A stretch of 64,000 nucleotides of DNA. Source: Caldilineaceae bacterium bin5. Lineage in GTDB: Bacteria > Chloroflexota > Anaerolineae > Caldilineales > Caldilineaceae. Shown piece by piece: positions 26,479 through 35,650 of the stretch (its first letter is position 1; each line of letters begins with the position of its first letter). Under the pieces are notes generated by a model that was not told where the DNA came from, did not search any database, and worked only from the letters and a program-made list of their open reading frames with translations. Made by a program: the position numbers and the translations under genes. Location: positions 32,315 through 96,314 of the forward strand of contig MPML01000012.1 of assembly GCA_002238445.1 (NCBI GenBank). The letters run 5' to 3'.

Positions 26479-27138
26479 TCAGACTATTAGTTCGACTGCC
26501 TGAGACAGCATTTTGCTCTCGCCGTTTGCGTTTTGCACCCGAAAACTGCAACATCGCTCGCCATCGGCGATGGCCTGAACATGTTCGCAGCTCTGGCCAC
26601 TGAGCGATTCCACAAGTGCCAGGTCCATACAGCACAACTCACGATGTTCAGCGGCGACCCCTGTATAGGGGCAGTTGTGGGTATACAGAACTCCGCTTGA
26701 AGGCTCCCACTGGGCCAAGTATCCCCTATCGTTGAGAAACGAGACCACCCTGTCCATGCGCTCATCCAGTTCTTCTTCAGGAGGGCTATCCTCCAAGACT
26801 GGTGTCGCCATCTCCATTGCCAGCTTGCGAAAGCAGCCGTCAACCTTGTCGGCCGGGAGCATTTGCTTCAGTTGGCGCACTACACCGGCAGTGAGCAGGG
26901 CAAAATTGTCGGGAAAATGAGCATCCGCATTTGCGGTTAGCGAATAAACCTGCTGGGGACGCCCGACGGTTCGGGGCCGCTTGGCCTTGGATACGGCGAT
27001 AAGATTGTCCGACAGGAGGATATCCAAATGATACCGGACCGATATGGGAGCCATTTCCAAGTGTTCGGCCAGAGCCCCCACGGAGGCCTGCCCTTCCTGT
27101 TTCAGGATTTCCAATATGCGGCTGCGAATGGTCTGCAC
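26479..27138 (-). CDS. SufR-like Fe-S-sensing transcriptional regulator
   Basis: This 219-residue regulator has an N-terminal winged helix (residues 1-68, RSRILEILKQEGQASVGALAEHL, SVRYHLDILLSDNLI) of the DeoR/ArsR kind. Its C-terminal domain carries Cys156 (HNCPYTG), Cys169-Cys170, Cys184 and Cys196-Cys197 (DGERCCSF). The spacing follows SufR, which binds a [4Fe-4S] cluster and represses suf genes. The GTG start at 27138 has GGAGAAG upstream. A consensus promoter and a palindrome lie just upstream, suggesting autoregulation. With moaA and the A-type carrier behind it, it probably tunes Fe-S supply to demand. Confidence 0.88.
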   Translation of the reverse strand: MQTIRSRILEILKQEGQASVGALAEHLEMAPISVRYHLDILLSDNLIAVSKAKRPRTVGRPQQVYSLTANADAHFPDNFALLTAGVVRQLKQMLPADKVDGCFRKLAMEMATPVLEDSPPEEELDERMDRVVSFLNDRGYLAQWEPSSGVLYTHNCPYTGVAAEHRELCCMDLALVESLSGQSCEHVQAIADGERCCSFRVQNANGESKMLSQAVELIV

Positions 27139-27176
27139 AATACTTCTCCAGTATGCAACTTATCTTCCTACCACCT

Positions 27177-27205
27177 ATTTTAGCAGAGCGAACGAACGAT
27201 GTCAA
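27177..27205 (-). promoter_or_regulatory. Strong sigma70 promoter of the SufR-like/moaA transcript
   Basis: On the minus strand a perfect TTGACA and TAAAAT (5 of 6) are separated by 17 bases. Transcription would start near 27170, about 32 bases before the GTG. Confidence 0.8.
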
Positions 27206-27210
27206 ACATA

Positions 27211-27230
27211 TTTATGAATAAATTCATAAA
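27211..27230. promoter_or_regulatory. Perfect inverted repeat, candidate operator
   Basis: Arms TTTATGAA (27211-27218) and TTCATAAA (27223-27230) are exact inverses around a 4-base centre. The repeat lies just upstream of the -35 box of the SufR-like gene, at about -41 to -60. Binding by that regulator is inferred; the site does not match the known cyanobacterial SufR box. Confidence 0.6.
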
Positions 27231-27615
27231 AAACTATTACAGGATTTGAGTTCTGTGATGTCCTTTATTCAATAGTTCCTGCTGAGCAAAGAATACTCAG
27301 GTAGTTCGCGGCAATTTCGCTGCTTTGGCGAAGCCCGCATTTCCTGTCACGCCACAGAGGAAGAGGGTTTTAGCTTACTTAGTAGAAGCCACACGTCTAG
27401 TGTTACTACTGGAAAAGATGAGTAAGTCTGGGTGCATTCCAGATTTGAAGTGGGAACAGGCGGGCGGGGAGTAAATGCGGGCGGCGGCTGGAAGTGATCA
27501 CGGGCTCTTGGAGAAACGCGGGGCATACAGAAGGCCTGAGTATACTGGGAGGTCGGTTGATTGGGTTGCGAGGGCAGGCACAAGGCCTGCCCCTACAGGA
27601 CAGTGGGGGGAAATC

Positions 27616-28160
27616 TGTTGGCTAGACACGTTAGCTGGGAAAGAACGAGCACGGTCGCTTGCCAGAGGGGGCGTTGCGGGGCTCGGAACTACAGGGGAAC
27701 TGCGGGGGAACCGCGGGGGAACCGCAGGGGAACTGCGGGGGAAAGGGGGCTGAGACAGCATGTGGGGGGTAGTCACTGTTGGCTAGACTTTTTGCCGGGG
27801 AAGAATGAGCACGGTCGCTTGCCAGAGGGGGGCGTTGCGGGGCTCGGAACTACAGGGGAACTGCGGGGGACGGGGGGGGGAGATAGGATGGGGGGGTTAG
27901 TCATTGTGGGCTAGTGTTTTTGCGGGGAAGGAATGAGCAGGGTCGCTGGCCGGGGGGGGGCGTTGCGGGGCTCGGAACTACAGGGGAACTGCGGGGGACA
28001 GGGGGCTGAGACTGCATGTGGGCGGTAGACACTGTTGGCTAGACTTTTTGCCGGGGAAGAATGAGCACGGTCGCTTGCCAGAGGGGGGCGTTGCGGGGGC
28101 GCAGCCCCTGCACAGGGGACGCCGCATGCGGCCGACCGCCCGGAACTGCAGTTATTGGTT
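27616..28160 (+). repeat. Tandem array of about 128-base units carrying truncated and full junction elements
   Basis: Units start with TGTTGGCTAGAC or a variant at 27616, 27777, 27905 and 28033, so the steps are 161, 128 and 128 bases. Each has a GGGGAA(A/G)GAATGAGCA segment, a GGTCGCTTGCCAG segment and GGGCGTTGCGGGG. The first three lack the two hairpins and run straight into CTCGGAACTACAG. The fourth carries a complete core (28084-28141) with second hairpin GCCG-CATG-CGGC. The first unit is longer because of four 11-base repeats, GGGGGAACCGC and variants, at 27693-27736. I see no gene in it. Confidence 0.8.
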
Positions 28161-28227
28161 TTCAGGTAGCTCTTAAGCCACTGTAGTTGACTAGCCAGTC
28201 ATCCTGGGAACCATTCAGGCTCTTGGT

Positions 28228-28450
28228 GACGCAACTGGTGTATAGCCGCGGCCATGCTCGCCAGCCGACGGGTTGCGAAGAAGGCACACGGTCGGTGAGG
28301 GATGGTTTTGTAGGGGGGCGTTGCGGGGGCGCAGCCCCTGCACAAGGGAGGGCCGAAGGCCCGACCGCCCAAAAATACAACTGTGAGGGGAGAAATACAC
28401 CTTTGCTCGCCTCGTTCAGATTAGCGAATTAGTTGCGGCCGCGTAGTTAC
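28228..28450 (+). repeat. Dispersed three-way-junction repeat, copy D
   Basis: The left flank GCAACTGGTGTA and GGATGGTTTTGTAGG matches copies A and E. The core at 28315-28370 has the same sequence as copy A, with second hairpin GGGCC-GAA-GGCCC. The right flank (AAATACAAC, GTGAGGGGAGA, TTGCTCGCCTCG, TTAGTTGCGGC, GTAGTTAC) matches copy B. Confidence 0.85.
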
Positions 28451-28699
28451 GTTTTCAGCTATTAGTTTTCAGTGGAACAACCGTCGTCAGGGGAACGCCG
28501 GTGATTAGTGCTCGGTGGTCGGTGGTCAGTGGCGAGAAACGGCTTGAGGGGAAGACACTGTTGGCTAGAAATGATGCCGGGGAAGAATACGCACGGTTGC
28601 CAGCCTGAGATCGGATCTGCGGGCAGGACACTGTTTGGTCTTTAGCTAAGGCGTGCGGAAGTTCGCCCCATTTTGGGATGCACCCTATTGTTTCCCACT
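28451..28699. other. Intergenic remnant sequence
   Basis: No gene is seen. A partial array unit (TTGGCTAGAAATGATGCCGG followed by GGAAGAATACGCACGGTTGCC-like sequence) stands near 28560-28605, showing that the repeat family once extended further right. Confidence 0.5.
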
Positions 28700-28728
28700 T
28701 TGACTAGCTGTTTGCTTTGAGATACTAT
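28700..28728 (+). promoter_or_regulatory. Putative sigma70 promoter with a long leader
   Basis: TTGACT and TACTAT are separated by 17 bases, 5 of 6 consensus matches in each. The next gene starts at 29130, so the leader would be about 395 bases. It contains small hairpins, GGTCGT with ACGACC (about 28752-28778) and CTGAA with TTCAG just after. Confidence 0.6.
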
Positions 28729-29129
28729 TCTCTTTAGCCTCTGAGGGAACAGGTCGTAATTATTTCATACGAACGACCCTGAATCAATTTCAGCTAGAAA
28801 GCAACTGCTTCGATCTCTTCCTCCGCCCTTGGCCAATAACGCCCAAATCAAGGCCTATTTTTTCTTTGCCAACGTTCCCATTCTACTTGCAGCAGGACAA
28901 AGTAAGCTTGAAACGCTTTCGTGAGCGAAGAAAGTTGCCAAGATGCGTTCAGACTAGATTTCCCTTTTGATGTCAACCGCGGAACATAATTCAGGCACGC
29001 GACGTCCCCTCTGTAAGGCTCTCCGTACAACGGCCAGTCCGGCCAGTGGACAAAGAGTCCCTATTTCGCCCTTTTGACGCCCATTGAACCCGATTCATTT
29101 GTCGTCAGCCATTCACGAGAGAATTCCCT

Positions 29130-29924
29130 ATGTCTATCCTCAATCAAGAAAACGTCAACCATCGGTTTCATGAACTGAACCTTCTCAGTTCACGTTTGCC
29201 CCGAACCATTGTATTGGCGTTTTTACTGGCCTTAGCCGCGCTGGCATACGCCGCAACACCCACATTTGCACAGACCATACCACTTCCAACGCCAAATATC
29301 CTTGTTGACGATTACGTCACTGTTCCCAGGAACGGCGGTGCGAAAATTGAGGTGTTGGGAAACGATACCGTACCGGAGTTTTCCAGCTTTAACTTTACTA
29401 GTCCGGAGAACGGAAGTTTCAAAACTATCACAAGCAATGCGGCCAGGAGGCATCTCTCCTTCGAATACAGGCCCAACACGAACTTCGTTGGCGAAGACAG
29501 CTTTGCCTATTTTGTTTCCGATCGCCGCGGGTTGACTCTACAAGCTAGAGTTTACATCACGGTCTTTGGCGGTGGTCTTAATTGTCCCACATGTCTCAAC
29601 AGACACGAGGCCACGCCTGTAAATGTCACGATCGGTGCAGACGACGCCTTTAACTACCACTTCATAAGTGACGACGGCGTCAGTAGTGGGCCGGTGCTTC
29701 CGCCAGTACCGAAATTGGCTAAGAAGCATTTGCCGGGGTCGGGGAACGTCGTCTTATTCAATGGTGCAAACCCGATTTCAGGCGCCCCGGTCATCATCAG
29801 TTACTTGTCAGACGAGGAGCTCGTGCACGTACACACATACTATTCTGACCGCCATACGGGCTCGATGAAACCCTACATTTTCGTAATTGACCTGGACAAC
29901 GAGGTATCGCATTGGGAGTGGTAA
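29130..29924 (+). CDS. Secreted protein with cadherin/Ig-like domain
   Basis: This 264-residue exported protein has a long signal peptide, with a hydrophobic stretch at about residues 26-42 and probable cleavage after TPTFAQ. After a short Pro-rich piece, residues 58-140 form an Ig/cadherin-like bacterial domain of the kind found in tandem in large adhesins: VDDYVTVPRNGG, VLGNDT, YRPNTNFVGEDSFAYFVSDRRG and ARVYITV. The remainder, starting after a CPTC motif, is not recognised and ends in an aromatic tail, HWEW. A single Ig-like unit suggests a small surface or matrix protein. The promoter at 28700 is the likely origin of transcription. Confidence 0.78.
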   Translation: MSILNQENVNHRFHELNLLSSRLPRTIVLAFLLALAALAYAATPTFAQTIPLPTPNILVDDYVTVPRNGGAKIEVLGNDTVPEFSSFNFTSPENGSFKTITSNAARRHLSFEYRPNTNFVGEDSFAYFVSDRRGLTLQARVYITVFGGGLNCPTCLNRHEATPVNVTIGADDAFNYHFISDDGVSSGPVLPPVPKLAKKHLPGSGNVVLFNGANPISGAPVIISYLSDEELVHVHTYYSDRHTGSMKPYIFVIDLDNEVSHWEW

Positions 29925-30197
29925 CGGTTGCCAATTTGCCGATTTTCTTATGGCTTGAAATCTGGTGCAGGCACCGGTCATAGCCGGCTTAACCCGCAAG
30001 GCATACTTTGGGCCGATCTTGCATCTTGAGCAGGTTCTAACCGCCGGGGGAAGGAGGTACTAAACAGACACAACAAAGCATGGCAGAAGTGCGCAGGCGC
30101 GGGACCAAATTGCGCCACAAGAGCCGTATACTCTTACCTTTATACAGATTGTGAATCGTAAGACGACACGGCCCAACCCAATTCAATAGGGGGAAAC

Positions 30198-31571
30198 ATG
30201 TCCGACACGCGAAACACAGACAGGCAGATGAGCCGCCGTGGCTTCCTACACGCCATGGCACTAGGCGCAGGCGGCGCCGCTCTGGCCGCATGTGTAGTGC
30301 CGGAAGGTGCCATGCCGGCCGCCGAAGAAGCAGCGGCGCCCGCGCAGGAAAATCTTCCGATCATCTATTGGTCGATGTTCGGTCTACAGGAGGCTGCACA
30401 GGCACAGAATCAGGTCGAACGCTTCAACGAAGAGACCGGGGAAAGCGCGATTTTCATGTCGATCGGGTGGGGCAATGTAACCCAGAAAGCCCAGGTAGCT
30501 ATTCAGGGCGGCAACCCACCCGACATGGTATCACTCTGGTCTCAGGCCTATACGTGGGGACCCCGCGGGCTCTTGCTGCCCCTCGAGGACTACGCCGAAC
30601 GGGACGGCTTCGACGGCGAGGGCTGGTCCAAACCGGCATGGGATGCGCTTTGGTCGGATGGCCATCTCTGGGGGACAGGCCACACTCTTAACGTCTTCGC
30701 TCTGCACAGCAACGACACGCTCTTGGAAGAGGGCGGGTTCAGTGCAGACAGCCCGCCCGAAACTTTCGCCGACCTCGATGCGATGGCGGAGGCACTGACA
30801 ACCTTTGATGACGACGGCAATATTACCCGGTTGGGCTTCCTGCCCTGGCTCAGGTCAGGCAGCCTCTGGCACTGGGGCTGGGCCAATGGCGCTCAGTTCT
30901 ACGATGAGGATACCGACACGATCACTGCCAACTCCGAAGAGGCGTTGCTCTATACTCTCGAATGGTTCAAGTCTTACGCGGATCAGTACGATATCGAGAA
31001 GATAGACCGTTATGTATCCGGGTTCGGCAATCGCAGTTCGCTGACGGAAGATCCCTGGTACGTGGACAAAATCGTTCTGCAGATCGACGGCAGCTGGAAG
31101 CGAAGTTGGATCCCGCGCTATGCACCCGAGCTTGAATACTCGGTATTCAAGTCCCCGTATGGCCCTGGATACACCGAACCAACCAGCCTAGTTGAGATTG
31201 GCGCGATGTTCAACGTTCCCAACGGCGCCAAGAATCCGGACGGAGGATGGAAACTGGCCCACTTCATGGCGGCCAAGCAGCAGCAGATCGAGTTTGGAAA
31301 TCTGGTAGGAGACGTTCCCCCTCTGAACGAAGCTGCGCGCGATCCGGAGTTTCTGAATTCGCTACCGTTCAACGAGCTTTATGTCGAGTTGACCGAGTCG
31401 GCAGGCGGCCGCGCGTGGCCGCGCATTCCGGTTCTGGAGCAGTACAAGACCGAGATTCGGCGCCTCCAGGACGAAGTAATTCACGGCCAAATCGATCCGC
31501 AGCAGGGCTTGGACGATATGACTGCGAAACTGCAGCAGGAGTTGATCGACTTCCGCCAGCAGGTTGGCTAA
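30198..31571 (+). CDS. ABC sugar transporter substrate-binding lipoprotein (Tat signal)
   Basis: This 457-residue family 1 solute-binding protein (MalE/UgpB type) is exported by the Tat route. SRRGFLHAMALGAGG is the twin-arginine motif, and LAAC supplies the lipidated Cys, so it is anchored outside the membrane. The mature part has the fold of carbohydrate-binding proteins: PIIYWSMFG, QVERFNEETGES, GGNPPDMVSLWS and the long C-terminal helices. AGGGGGAAA marks the start. Two permeases and a glycoside hydrolase follow on the same strand, so the ligand is a sugar or oligosaccharide. Confidence 0.92.
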   Translation: MSDTRNTDRQMSRRGFLHAMALGAGGAALAACVVPEGAMPAAEEAAAPAQENLPIIYWSMFGLQEAAQAQNQVERFNEETGESAIFMSIGWGNVTQKAQVAIQGGNPPDMVSLWSQAYTWGPRGLLLPLEDYAERDGFDGEGWSKPAWDALWSDGHLWGTGHTLNVFALHSNDTLLEEGGFSADSPPETFADLDAMAEALTTFDDDGNITRLGFLPWLRSGSLWHWGWANGAQFYDEDTDTITANSEEALLYTLEWFKSYADQYDIEKIDRYVSGFGNRSSLTEDPWYVDKIVLQIDGSWKRSWIPRYAPELEYSVFKSPYGPGYTEPTSLVEIGAMFNVPNGAKNPDGGWKLAHFMAAKQQQIEFGNLVGDVPPLNEAARDPEFLNSLPFNELYVELTESAGGRAWPRIPVLEQYKTEIRRLQDEVIHGQIDPQQGLDDMTAKLQQELIDFRQQVG

Positions 31572-31644
31572 TAGAGAAGTCCCCTGGCACTTACATCCCG
31601 GCGGGTTGACTAATCGACCCGCCGGGAAACAGGAGAAGGCGGGC

Positions 31645-32547
31645 ATGACATTTGGACTTACGCGACAAGAGTTTCGGCGCTTGCGGGTAGGATTGCTTTT
31701 TGCGCTTCCCTGGATCATCGGTTTCTTGAGTTTTACGATTTTCCCGGTCGTTTACTCTTTCTACTACAGCCTCAACGTGTTTACGACTTTTGGGCAGCCC
31801 CTGCACTGGGTCGGGTTGAGCAACTATGTCAAATTGGTGAATGACGATCTCTTTTGGGTTTCGCTCTATAACACGATGTACATGGTCGTCTTCGGCGTCT
31901 CCTTTCACATTTTTCTGGCCATCATTCTCGGGCTCCTGCTCAATCAGAATTTGCGCGGCGTTTCCCTTTACAGGACCGTTTATTATATTCCAACGATTGT
32001 CCCGATTGTCGCCACTTCTGTGCTCTGGATGTGGGTGTTCAACCCTGAATTCGGTCTGATCAATTCCGCGCTAAGCGTAATAGACGTCCACGGTCCGGGA
32101 TGGCTGACCGACCCAATTTTGTCAAAGCCATCGTTGATTCTGATGGGCGTGTGGACAATCGGTGGAACTTTAGTGATTTTTCTGGCCGGGCTGCAGGACA
32201 TTCCCCAGCATCTATTCGATGCGGCGATGATCGATGGCGCGGGAGCCATGCAGAGGATCAGGAATGTCACCCTTCCGATGCTGTCCCCGGTAATCTTTTT
32301 CAATGTAATCATGGGCGTAATCAGTGGTTTCCAGATTTTCGCCCAGGCTTTTATCATGACAAGGGGCGGCCCCTTAGACACGACCCTGTTCTACGCCTAC
32401 TACCTTTACCAGAACGCTTTTGAGTTTTTCCAAATGCCCTACGCTTCGGCGATGGCCTGGATCTTGTTCCTTGTCGTTATGGGGACGACATTGATCATTT
32501 TCCGCAGCTCGGCTCGCTTGGTTTACTACGAAGGTGAGGAGCGATAG
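31645..32547 (+). CDS. ABC sugar transporter permease (MalF/UgpA type)
   Basis: This 300-residue inner-membrane permease has six hydrophobic segments. The EAA loop that contacts the ATPase is at DAAMIDGAGAMQRIRNVTLPML, where the Gly and the IxLP ending are conserved. I chose the ATG at 31645 because AGGAG stands upstream and the protein then begins just before the first membrane helix. It pairs with the next permease to form the translocation channel. Part of the solute-binding operon, it lies 73 bases after that gene. Confidence 0.93.
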   Translation: MTFGLTRQEFRRLRVGLLFALPWIIGFLSFTIFPVVYSFYYSLNVFTTFGQPLHWVGLSNYVKLVNDDLFWVSLYNTMYMVVFGVSFHIFLAIILGLLLNQNLRGVSLYRTVYYIPTIVPIVATSVLWMWVFNPEFGLINSALSVIDVHGPGWLTDPILSKPSLILMGVWTIGGTLVIFLAGLQDIPQHLFDAAMIDGAGAMQRIRNVTLPMLSPVIFFNVIMGVISGFQIFAQAFIMTRGGPLDTTLFYAYYLYQNAFEFFQMPYASAMAWILFLVVMGTTLIIFRSSARLVYYEGEER

Positions 32548-32551
32548 CGCC

Positions 32552-33451
32552 ATGGGCAGGACAACCACGACGCTGAAGCGGCAGCAACAGGTGGGGGCCT
32601 CTGGCTTGGGCAGCCTCACAAGGACGCAACGCGAGACATTGAGCCATTCAGCCAGCCATGTCGGACTCTTTGTGGCTGGGCTCCTGTTTTTTCTGCCTTT
32701 CTTCTGGCTGATTTCCACTTCATTGAAAGATCTGGACCAGATATTTACGCTGCCCCCCGTGTGGATTCCCGATCCGTTTCGTTGGCAGAACTATCCGGAA
32801 TCTTTGAGTTACTTTCCATTTTTTCAGCAGTTGCGCAATACGCTGGTCATAGCAGTTTCGGCAGTGTTTCTGACGGTGGTTTCGAGTTCCCTGGTCGCCT
32901 ACAGTTTCTCAAGGCTGCGCTGGCATGGGCGCGACATTCTATTCTTTGCCATGCTTTCGACGATGATGCTGCCTTACCAGGTTACGATGATACCGCTGTT
33001 CATCATGTTTCGGAGTCTTGGCTGGGTCAATACGCTTCTGCCGCTGATTGTGCCCCATGCCTTCGGCGTTCCGTTTTTCATTTTCCTGCTGCGTCAGTTC
33101 TTCCTTAGTCTGCCCAGAGACCTGGACGACGCCGCCATAATTGACGGGTGCTCAGAGTTCGGCGTTTTGTGGCGGGTCATACTTCCTCTAGCCAAACCGG
33201 CTCTGGCTACGGTAGGGCTTTTTCAATTCCTGGGAAGCTGGAACGACTTCATTGGGCCGCTTATTTACCTCAATGATCCCAGCAAGTACACGCTCTCGCT
33301 GGGAATCCAGGTGTTTGTCAGTACGGTAGGTGTTCAGTGGGGATGGATGATGGCGGTAACAACTGTGTTGACGGTGCCGGTTATCGTGCTCTTCTTCTTT
33401 ACCCAGAGGACATTTATTCAGGGCATTGCCCTTACCGGCATCAAAGGATAG
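32552..33451 (+). CDS. ABC sugar transporter permease (MalG/UgpE type)
   Basis: This 299-residue second permease has six membrane helices. Its EAA loop is DDAAIIDGCSEFGVLWRVILPLAKPALA, typical of the MalG branch. I chose the ATG at 32552, with GAGGAG 11 bases upstream; a GTG at 32534 overlapping the previous gene is an alternative. The N-terminal 40 residues before the first helix are polar and Gln/Ser/Thr-rich. No ATP-binding subunit gene follows, so the importer must use an ATPase encoded elsewhere, as many carbohydrate CUT1 systems do. Confidence 0.93.
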   Translation: MGRTTTTLKRQQQVGASGLGSLTRTQRETLSHSASHVGLFVAGLLFFLPFFWLISTSLKDLDQIFTLPPVWIPDPFRWQNYPESLSYFPFFQQLRNTLVIAVSAVFLTVVSSSLVAYSFSRLRWHGRDILFFAMLSTMMLPYQVTMIPLFIMFRSLGWVNTLLPLIVPHAFGVPFFIFLLRQFFLSLPRDLDDAAIIDGCSEFGVLWRVILPLAKPALATVGLFQFLGSWNDFIGPLIYLNDPSKYTLSLGIQVFVSTVGVQWGWMMAVTTVLTVPVIVLFFFTQRTFIQGIALTGIKG

Positions 33452-33520
33452 CAGGACAGCTGCTGGCTCCACAGCTTGAAACAGGTTTGGTCATTTGACT
33501 CCTGACTCAGGAGGACTCCA

Positions 33521-35509
33521 TTGTCCAGGCATGAAGGTATCCTGATTGGTACCCATTATGAATATCCCTTCGGCGGCATGGCGACACGGCCGGAATGGCT
33601 ACCGCAGGGGGAGGACGACTGGCGCCGGGATCTGGAGATGATCAAGGATACCGGCTTCGACTCGGTCCGCATCCGTATCGGCCTCGACAGCAGTTTGGAT
33701 GAGGTTGGGCGTCTGTTGGACATTTGCCACGAGCTGGGCATCGGCGTTCTGTTCGGTTTTGCAACTTTCTACGTGCACAACAGTTTCATCGAAGCGTTTC
33801 CCGATGCGAAAGTCGTCGACAGGAACGGCGTGGCATACCCCCAGCACGAATATGATTTCAGCTGGCAGCGCGCCTGTATCAACCATCCCGAGTATCGCCG
33901 TCAGAGAGATCAACTGCTGATCGACACTGCAACACGCTTTGCTTCCCACCCGGCGATAATCGATTGGGACGTACACAATGAACCCAGCATCGGGCCCGGG
34001 GACCATGCTTGTTACAGCCCGCATACGGTGGCCCGGTACCGAGAAGATCTGGCGACGCGGCTCTCTTCAATCTCGCAGGTGAACGATCGATGGGGAACGT
34101 CATTTGGCGACTTCAGTAGTGTAGAGCCGCCAACAGAGGTAGATAGCGATCCGGACGGCTTCTGGAGAGACTGGCGGGAGTTTATCGCACGCAACCTCAG
34201 CGAGTTCCTATTGGGCGGCATCGACATCATCAAACAGCATGCGCCCGGCGTTCGGGCTAGTTTCAACTATACAGACCCGTATGGAATTCAGGGGAATGGG
34301 CAGGACTGGTGGATTCTGCCGCAGCTGGACTACGCTTCGTCAAGCCACTATTGGGGTTCCGGCCCGCGCACAGGCGCAGAGGCTGGCTCTCGTATAGCTC
34401 TTCTCAAAGCGCTGGCGCCCGGTTCCCAGGCATGGCTGACCGAGTGCCAGGGTGGTCCTTTCCGATCGGATATCCTGTGGCGGGGCATCAACATTGAGGC
34501 CGAGGTCAACCAGGTTTTCAGTTACGCCAGCCATGCCCACTACTTTTATCGCTGGGAACCGCTGATGTCCGGGCCGGAACCGTGGATCAACCACATGGTT
34601 GATGCCGACGAGTACGACACAGAGCGAAGGCTGGCAACCAAGCGAGTTATCGCGGACCTGCGGCGCTACGAAGACCTGATTGCAGCCGGTGACACGGTCC
34701 CTGCCAGAATTGGCATCTACTTGACTCGCGAAATGATTTGGGCGGCAAACGCCCGCGAAGTGCCGATCAGTGAAGTGGTAGTCGGCCTATACGCCCTTTT
34801 CATGGACCTGGGCTATGAAGTTACGTTCGTACCCAATGCCTTCGATGCCGATTGCGGTCTGGAAGTCGTCGCGATCCCCTTCACTCTAGGAATATCCTCA
34901 GCCGAAGCGGAGACCCTGCAGACTTATGTAGAGAAGGGCGGCAGGGTCATTGCCGAATTGCCAATGACAGATCTGGAGGAATGCCAGAAGGTTGGCGAGG
35001 CTCTGGGTTTGGCCTGCCGCGAGTGGATCAGCCCCATCTACTTCATCGCAGGTTGGAGCGTAAACGATTCAGACGGAAGGTTCGGGGGATTCGCCTTTCA
35101 CGACCAGGTGTTGTTAGATGACTACCGTGGTCATGCGGTGGCAACTTACCGCGACAGCGGTGAACCGGCGCTGATAGCCGCCGGCCCTGATGGCAGGCTT
35201 CTGATTCCAACTTTCGCGTTTGGCCGCTCCTATTTTTCTTCGCTTCACCGCGGGCTCAGGCGGCTGTTGCAGCGATGGCTCCCCGATTCACTGGCGCCTG
35301 ATATTACAGTCCATGGCGTTCCCGACGAGTACCGTTCGCTGGTAGAGGCCCGCCTCGTCGAAAGCGATCGCGGCAGCTTGTTGTTCGTGATAAACCGGTC
35401 CGGTTACGATTGGGAGGTTGAAATTCAGCCCCGAGGATACGGGGAGGTAAAGCTAAGGTTGCCGACCCATGGCGCCACCCATCGGTTGGTGCGTAGAATC
35501 AGCCATTAG
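33521..35509 (+). CDS. Glycoside hydrolase, GH42-like (beta-galactosidase type)
   Basis: This 662-residue cytoplasmic hydrolase has a TIM barrel and resembles GH42/GH-A clan enzymes. The acid/base Glu154 is in DVHNEPS and the nucleophile Glu308 in LTECQGG, where a Glu follows Thr at the end of a strand. After the barrel, a domain at about 400-600 resembles the trimerisation/flavodoxin-like part of GH42 (GYEVTFVPN, YVEKGGRVIAELPMTD), and a small beta domain closes the chain. There is no signal peptide, so it would act on sugars already imported. The TTG start at 33521 has a strong GGAGG upstream. It follows the permeases by 69 bases and probably cuts the imported oligosaccharide. Confidence 0.88.
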   Translation: MSRHEGILIGTHYEYPFGGMATRPEWLPQGEDDWRRDLEMIKDTGFDSVRIRIGLDSSLDEVGRLLDICHELGIGVLFGFATFYVHNSFIEAFPDAKVVDRNGVAYPQHEYDFSWQRACINHPEYRRQRDQLLIDTATRFASHPAIIDWDVHNEPSIGPGDHACYSPHTVARYREDLATRLSSISQVNDRWGTSFGDFSSVEPPTEVDSDPDGFWRDWREFIARNLSEFLLGGIDIIKQHAPGVRASFNYTDPYGIQGNGQDWWILPQLDYASSSHYWGSGPRTGAEAGSRIALLKALAPGSQAWLTECQGGPFRSDILWRGINIEAEVNQVFSYASHAHYFYRWEPLMSGPEPWINHMVDADEYDTERRLATKRVIADLRRYEDLIAAGDTVPARIGIYLTREMIWAANAREVPISEVVVGLYALFMDLGYEVTFVPNAFDADCGLEVVAIPFTLGISSAEAETLQTYVEKGGRVIAELPMTDLEECQKVGEALGLACREWISPIYFIAGWSVNDSDGRFGGFAFHDQVLLDDYRGHAVATYRDSGEPALIAAGPDGRLLIPTFAFGRSYFSSLHRGLRRLLQRWLPDSLAPDITVHGVPDEYRSLVEARLVESDRGSLLFVINRSGYDWEVEIQPRGYGEVKLRLPTHGATHRLVRRISH

Positions 35510-35650
35510 ACAGTTCGAAATGCGCTTGTGCACTCAGCTACAGGACGGGCCGGCGATTTCTTGCCCTCAGGCAGCGTCGGCAGAGCATGTTGTTGAGGGC
35601 AGAGGCATTGTAGAGAGGAATCTGATTTTTCCATTAAGAGGGAGTGAGGA

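Noticed and set aside
27475..27914. Open frames of 90-117 codons on both strands in the repeat array
   Set aside because: They are low-complexity Gly/Arg/Pro-rich translations of tandem repeats, with no ribosome-binding site and no family.
27616..28141. Possible CRISPR array
   Set aside because: The repeated units are about 128 bases and similar throughout, without short constant repeats separated by unique spacers, and no cas genes are near.
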